NCBI RefSeq assembly: GCF_009905375.1
Contig: NC_133653.1
Span: 63,027,414-63,091,413 of the forward strand
DNA from: Apium graveolens
Lineage: Eukaryota; Streptophyta; Magnoliopsida; Apiales; Apiaceae
DNA: 64,000 nucleotides
Direction of reading: 5' to 3'
Shown here piece by piece: positions 60,831 to 64,000 of the stretch. Numbering within the stretch: the first letter of the stretch is position 1; the number at the start of each line of letters is the position of its first letter. The notes under the pieces are model-generated. The model saw only the letters and a list, made by a program, of their open reading frames with translations. It had not been told where the DNA came from and searched no databases. Made by a program: the position numbers and the translations under genes.

Positions 60831-62206
60831 CCCCCACCCCCATCAAGCTTCCATTCGGCCCCTTGAAGAAAAAGGGGAGAATTCAATTTCAAATCTCAAA
60901 ATCTAGCCATGGTAAAATCATCCCATTAATTCTCAAGCCTCCTAGAAATTAAACTAAGGTAAGAAAATTCTTTCATCTCTTTTTATCAAGGTTTGATAGG
61001 TGAAATAAAATCAAGAAACTCACTAGTGAATAGTATGAATAGTAACCTCTCTTTGGTTTCTTGATTTCAATGGTGGTTTTAGGTTCTAAAAATCATACCA
61101 AGCACTTCCAAGCCTCCACCATCCTCAAGAACACATCTCAAGATTTCAAGAAAGGTAAAAATCTTTGGCCCAACTTTATTTAAGATTCATTTTTAAGATC
61201 CATTTAGTATGTGGTAGTAAACCTAGTGTAATAAGTGTTATTGGTGAAATCTTGATGATTAAGTTAAGTAGATTTAAGGTTGGTTGTTGTTGCATCAAGA
61301 ACATGATGTTATTAAGAGGAGTTTGTGTGTTGATGATGATATGATGATTGTTGGTGGTTGTGTTAAGAGTTAGGGGGTAAACGAAACCCCGATCATAAAC
61401 ATAACTCCGTTAAAACCAACGAATCGTAACTTTAAGTTTCTGCAGAAAGTCCCGAAGTTGTAAACTATAGTTTCTTGACAAATAACCCTTTTTATGGATA
61501 CACAATTTTATAAGGATCTTTTAGGCGCTTGAATTGCTTAATTCCGATTTACGGATCAAAAGTTATGGCCGTTTTAGTAAAAGTGATTTACGCGACAAAA
61601 ACTGCTACAAATCACGAATTTTGAAAATATAAAGGATAGACTTAATTATGTTCATAAATCATGAAATTTGTACAGAGAGTAAAATATTGAGTTTCCTAAC
61701 TGCCATAAAAATTTCAAGTGAAAATAATGATTTCTCAATTTTATAAAAATGTCGGAGCCGAGACCGCGCGAGAAGAAACCGTAAGAATCCATAAGCGGAG
61801 CCGACGACGATAATGAGAATGAACCTACGATACTTAGAAAAAATAAAGCGACCATAATGTGAATAAGAAATTAAAGGAATAATAAGGGTAGTATAAGTTG
61901 AGAGGGTGCATAATAAGTAGCGCATGAGTGCGAGTCGCCGTAAATTAGGACGGGACCTAACAAAATGAATTGTGTTTATGATTATAGATTTCCGAGCGGA
62001 ACCTAGAGCATCCTCCACCTCGAGATACCCAGGAAAGTTTTCAAACCCTACCTTTTAAGAACTGTTGTGTTGTGAATATTTTACAAAACTGTGATATATG
62101 CATGAGATTGTTTTAAACTGTTTTACGAAGTTTGAGATGTATTACATTACTCAATTGTTGATAATTTCTAGTATATGTTCATACCGAGTTCGAAATGTTA
62201 TATTTA

Positions 62207-62433
62207 GACCGAGAATCGGTCAGTATAAGCTTATCAAAACCCCGAGGTATCCCGAAGGAGTTTATAATTGAGAATGTTAACGCTAGCGAGTAGCGTGGCG
62301 TGTATATATTTTAGACCGAGGATCGGTCAGTAAAAACTGATGAAAACCCGGAAGTATTCCGGAGGTATTTTAATTAAGAATATTAACGCTACAGTAGAGC
62401 GTGATGTATAAGTCGTAAGACCGAGAGTCGGTC
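62207..62433. repeat. Three spaced 15-bp palindromes in GD LTR
   Basis: GACCGAGAATCGGTC at 62207-62221, GACCGAGGATCGGTC at 62314-62328 and GACCGAGAGTCGGTC at 62419-62433, at spacings of 107 and 105 bases inside imperfect repeats of about 106 bp. The arms GACCGA/TCGGTC are invariant while the three-base centre differs each time. Confidence 0.9.
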
Positions 62434-63993
62434 AGTTTTGTTTTATAAAGTATAAACCCGGGAATCATCTCGGAGATGTTTTGGACGATTATAAGTCCAT
62501 AGTAGTACGTTTTAAAAGGACTCATCGTCCACTTACGAAACATTAAAATACCTCGAACTTTTATTAAAACGATTTCTCAACGTTCATATTCCCTCAACTA
62601 TATTTTATTCTTTGAATAATAAATATTATATACTTATTCCTTATTATGGGAGTAGTATACCCCAATAATTATTTATTTCAAACCTGATTAATCATTAAAG
62701 ATTAATAATTATGAAGACACAAACTAGTTGAGGAATATTATTTTTAAATATTCTTTTAAAGAGTAAACTCATTCGAGGTTTAATTATTTATCGATCATCA
62801 TTTAATTATTTATTATTTATGAAAGGGTTTATTATTGATTTAAAAATCATAGATCCTGATTTAAAACATACTTTCTGATTTCGGAATATCATTCGAATAA
62901 TTTCAGATCGTCGGTGAACATTATCCCGACTTATTTAATATTTTGAATATAGTTTTAAGGAGAAAATTTTCCCCTTATTAATTATCTGTTTACAACGGTC
63001 AACTCACATTCTAGTACTTCCTCCGAAACTTTTAAAAGTACATATATATATATAGTAAAGCTATGCCTATCAACAAGCAAAACGCTTGGAGGAACTTCGA
63101 TGTGGTTCGAGTTCTCGAGATATGATAGGATTTCCTAAAGGACAAGGGAGGGGTAGGATCCAAGTACTTCGTGTATTGGATAGAGTACTGGTACCGTAGG
63201 AGACGGTACAATATGTACCTATGGACCTGCGAAGTGTGTGTATACCCGAAATGAGGACACATAGCCTTTATGTGGCAAGGGTGATAACCAAAATGTGAAG
63301 GTACCGTCCCTCTACTAGTAGAAAAGGTTACTTTATCGCAGTACGACTGATCATCATATGCGGTGGCTCCAACGAATGTCCTATTCTTCCAATTGGAATT
63401 GTGATGCAATATCGCAACCCAAGCCTAGGTGCTGGGTTTACTATTAAGGTATTCGCAGGTTAATAAAATCCACTAAAGGATTGTTTTCATAAGAAGGTGT
63501 GTATCACCGAGGAAAACTATATTTGAGGAAAGCGTATTTATCATATATGATGTTTTTACTTGAGTTTATCATACAGTCATTTCATACTGTACATTATTAT
63601 GTTGGGCATTATAGCTCACTCTTGCTTTTTAAATGACACAACACAACAGATAACCAGTATGCCGGTATGGGACTTAGTCACTTGCAGTCATGGGGAGGAT
63701 CCCTGGCAGCTTTGTCTCAGGTATGCTAGAGTATCAGATAGATATAAGATATCACTCATAATTATTGTAACTTCATATAGAGGTTATAAATAAGTATTTG
63801 AGATCCTGTAAAGTATATTTGAGTGTAATAAAAGAAGATTACATTTTGTATGTCATTTCTAAGACTATAACTTGTGTGTGTGAGTATGAGATTGGGGTCT
63901 GTTGGATTATTGAATCAATATCAGGTTACACATAAGTGAAGGATGGCGTGGCGACCTAGATTCCTGACCCCGGATTTGGAGGCGTTACAGAAA

Positions 63994-64000
63994 TGGTATC
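63994..64000 (+). other. GD primer binding site, truncated by window end
   Basis: TGGTATC, the first seven bases of the tRNA-iMet primer site, four bases after the LTR. Confidence 0.8.

Larger units (their letters stand above)
60101..63989 (+). repeat. GD: Ty3/gypsy 5' LTR
   Basis: 3,889 bases from TGTAAGAACCC to GGAGGCGTTACA, followed by a tRNA-iMet primer site, so it is a 5' LTR whose element continues beyond the window. Its ends and a 3' region resemble the GA LTRs, but overall it is a different family. It contains a TATA box, three spaced palindromes and a sequence motif shared with GA and TK LTRs. No gene is supported; open frames up to 125 codons here have no recognisable content. Confidence 0.88.

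Overview
This 64 kb window is plant nuclear DNA made almost entirely of nested LTR retrotransposons. I find no host gene, tRNA, rRNA or CRISPR array. The pol proteins, the tRNA-iMet-type primer sites and the long LTRs point to a flowering plant. The very long extra ORF downstream of pol in the Ty1/copia elements resembles predicted proteins I remember from asterids (Asteraceae, Apiaceae), but the species cannot be fixed from the sequence.

Names used below. SV1, SV2 and SV3 are Ty1/copia elements of Sirevirus type (RT/RNase H followed by a long extra 3' ORF). GA1 and GA2 are two decayed Ty3/gypsy chromovirus copies of one family with LTRs of about 4.08 kb. TK1 and TK2 are a Tekay-like chromovirus family with LTRs of about 4.0 kb. 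GB is a gypsy LTR fragment. GD is a gypsy 5' LTR at the right edge.

Layout: 1-5328 SV1 (minus; RNase H end, small ORF, 3' ORF running off the left edge). 5329-7240 GB (minus; LTR plus a scrap of pol). 7241-15962 GA1 (plus; dead gag-pol and one 3' LTR). 15963-19550 SV3 (plus; RT end, RNase H, start of the 3' ORF). 19551-37317 GA2 (minus; complete, flanked by a 5-bp duplication CATTC, its genomic-left LTR split by solo LTR TK1 at 21606-25645). 37318-40630 rest of SV3, with its 3' LTR. 40631-44184 SV2 (minus; 3' ORF, small ORF, spacer). 44185-57636 TK2 (plus; complete, flanked by GATAG). 57637-60100 rest of SV2 (RNase H, RT, integrase). 60101-63989 5' LTR of GD, and 63994-64000 the start of its primer binding site.

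Order of events: SV2 is oldest. SV3 inserted into the SV2 3' ORF, GA2 into the SV3 3' ORF, and TK1 into a GA2 LTR before collapsing to a solo LTR. TK2 and GD inserted independently into SV2. Hand comparison of the paired LTRs gives about 2.8% (GA2) and 2.7% (TK2) difference over the first 600-670 bases, so both insertions are young.

Most unusual content: the Sireviruses. Between pol and the 3' ORF they carry a conserved ORF of about 80 codons with its own TATA box and a good plant start context. The 3' ORF also seems to have its own TATA box and pyrimidine-rich leader. A nearly invariant block of about 60 bases follows the small ORF. Each Sirevirus type also carries its own short DNA motif scattered through both coding and non-coding parts (CGAYGGAT in SV3, TCAGAACTT in SV1/SV2).
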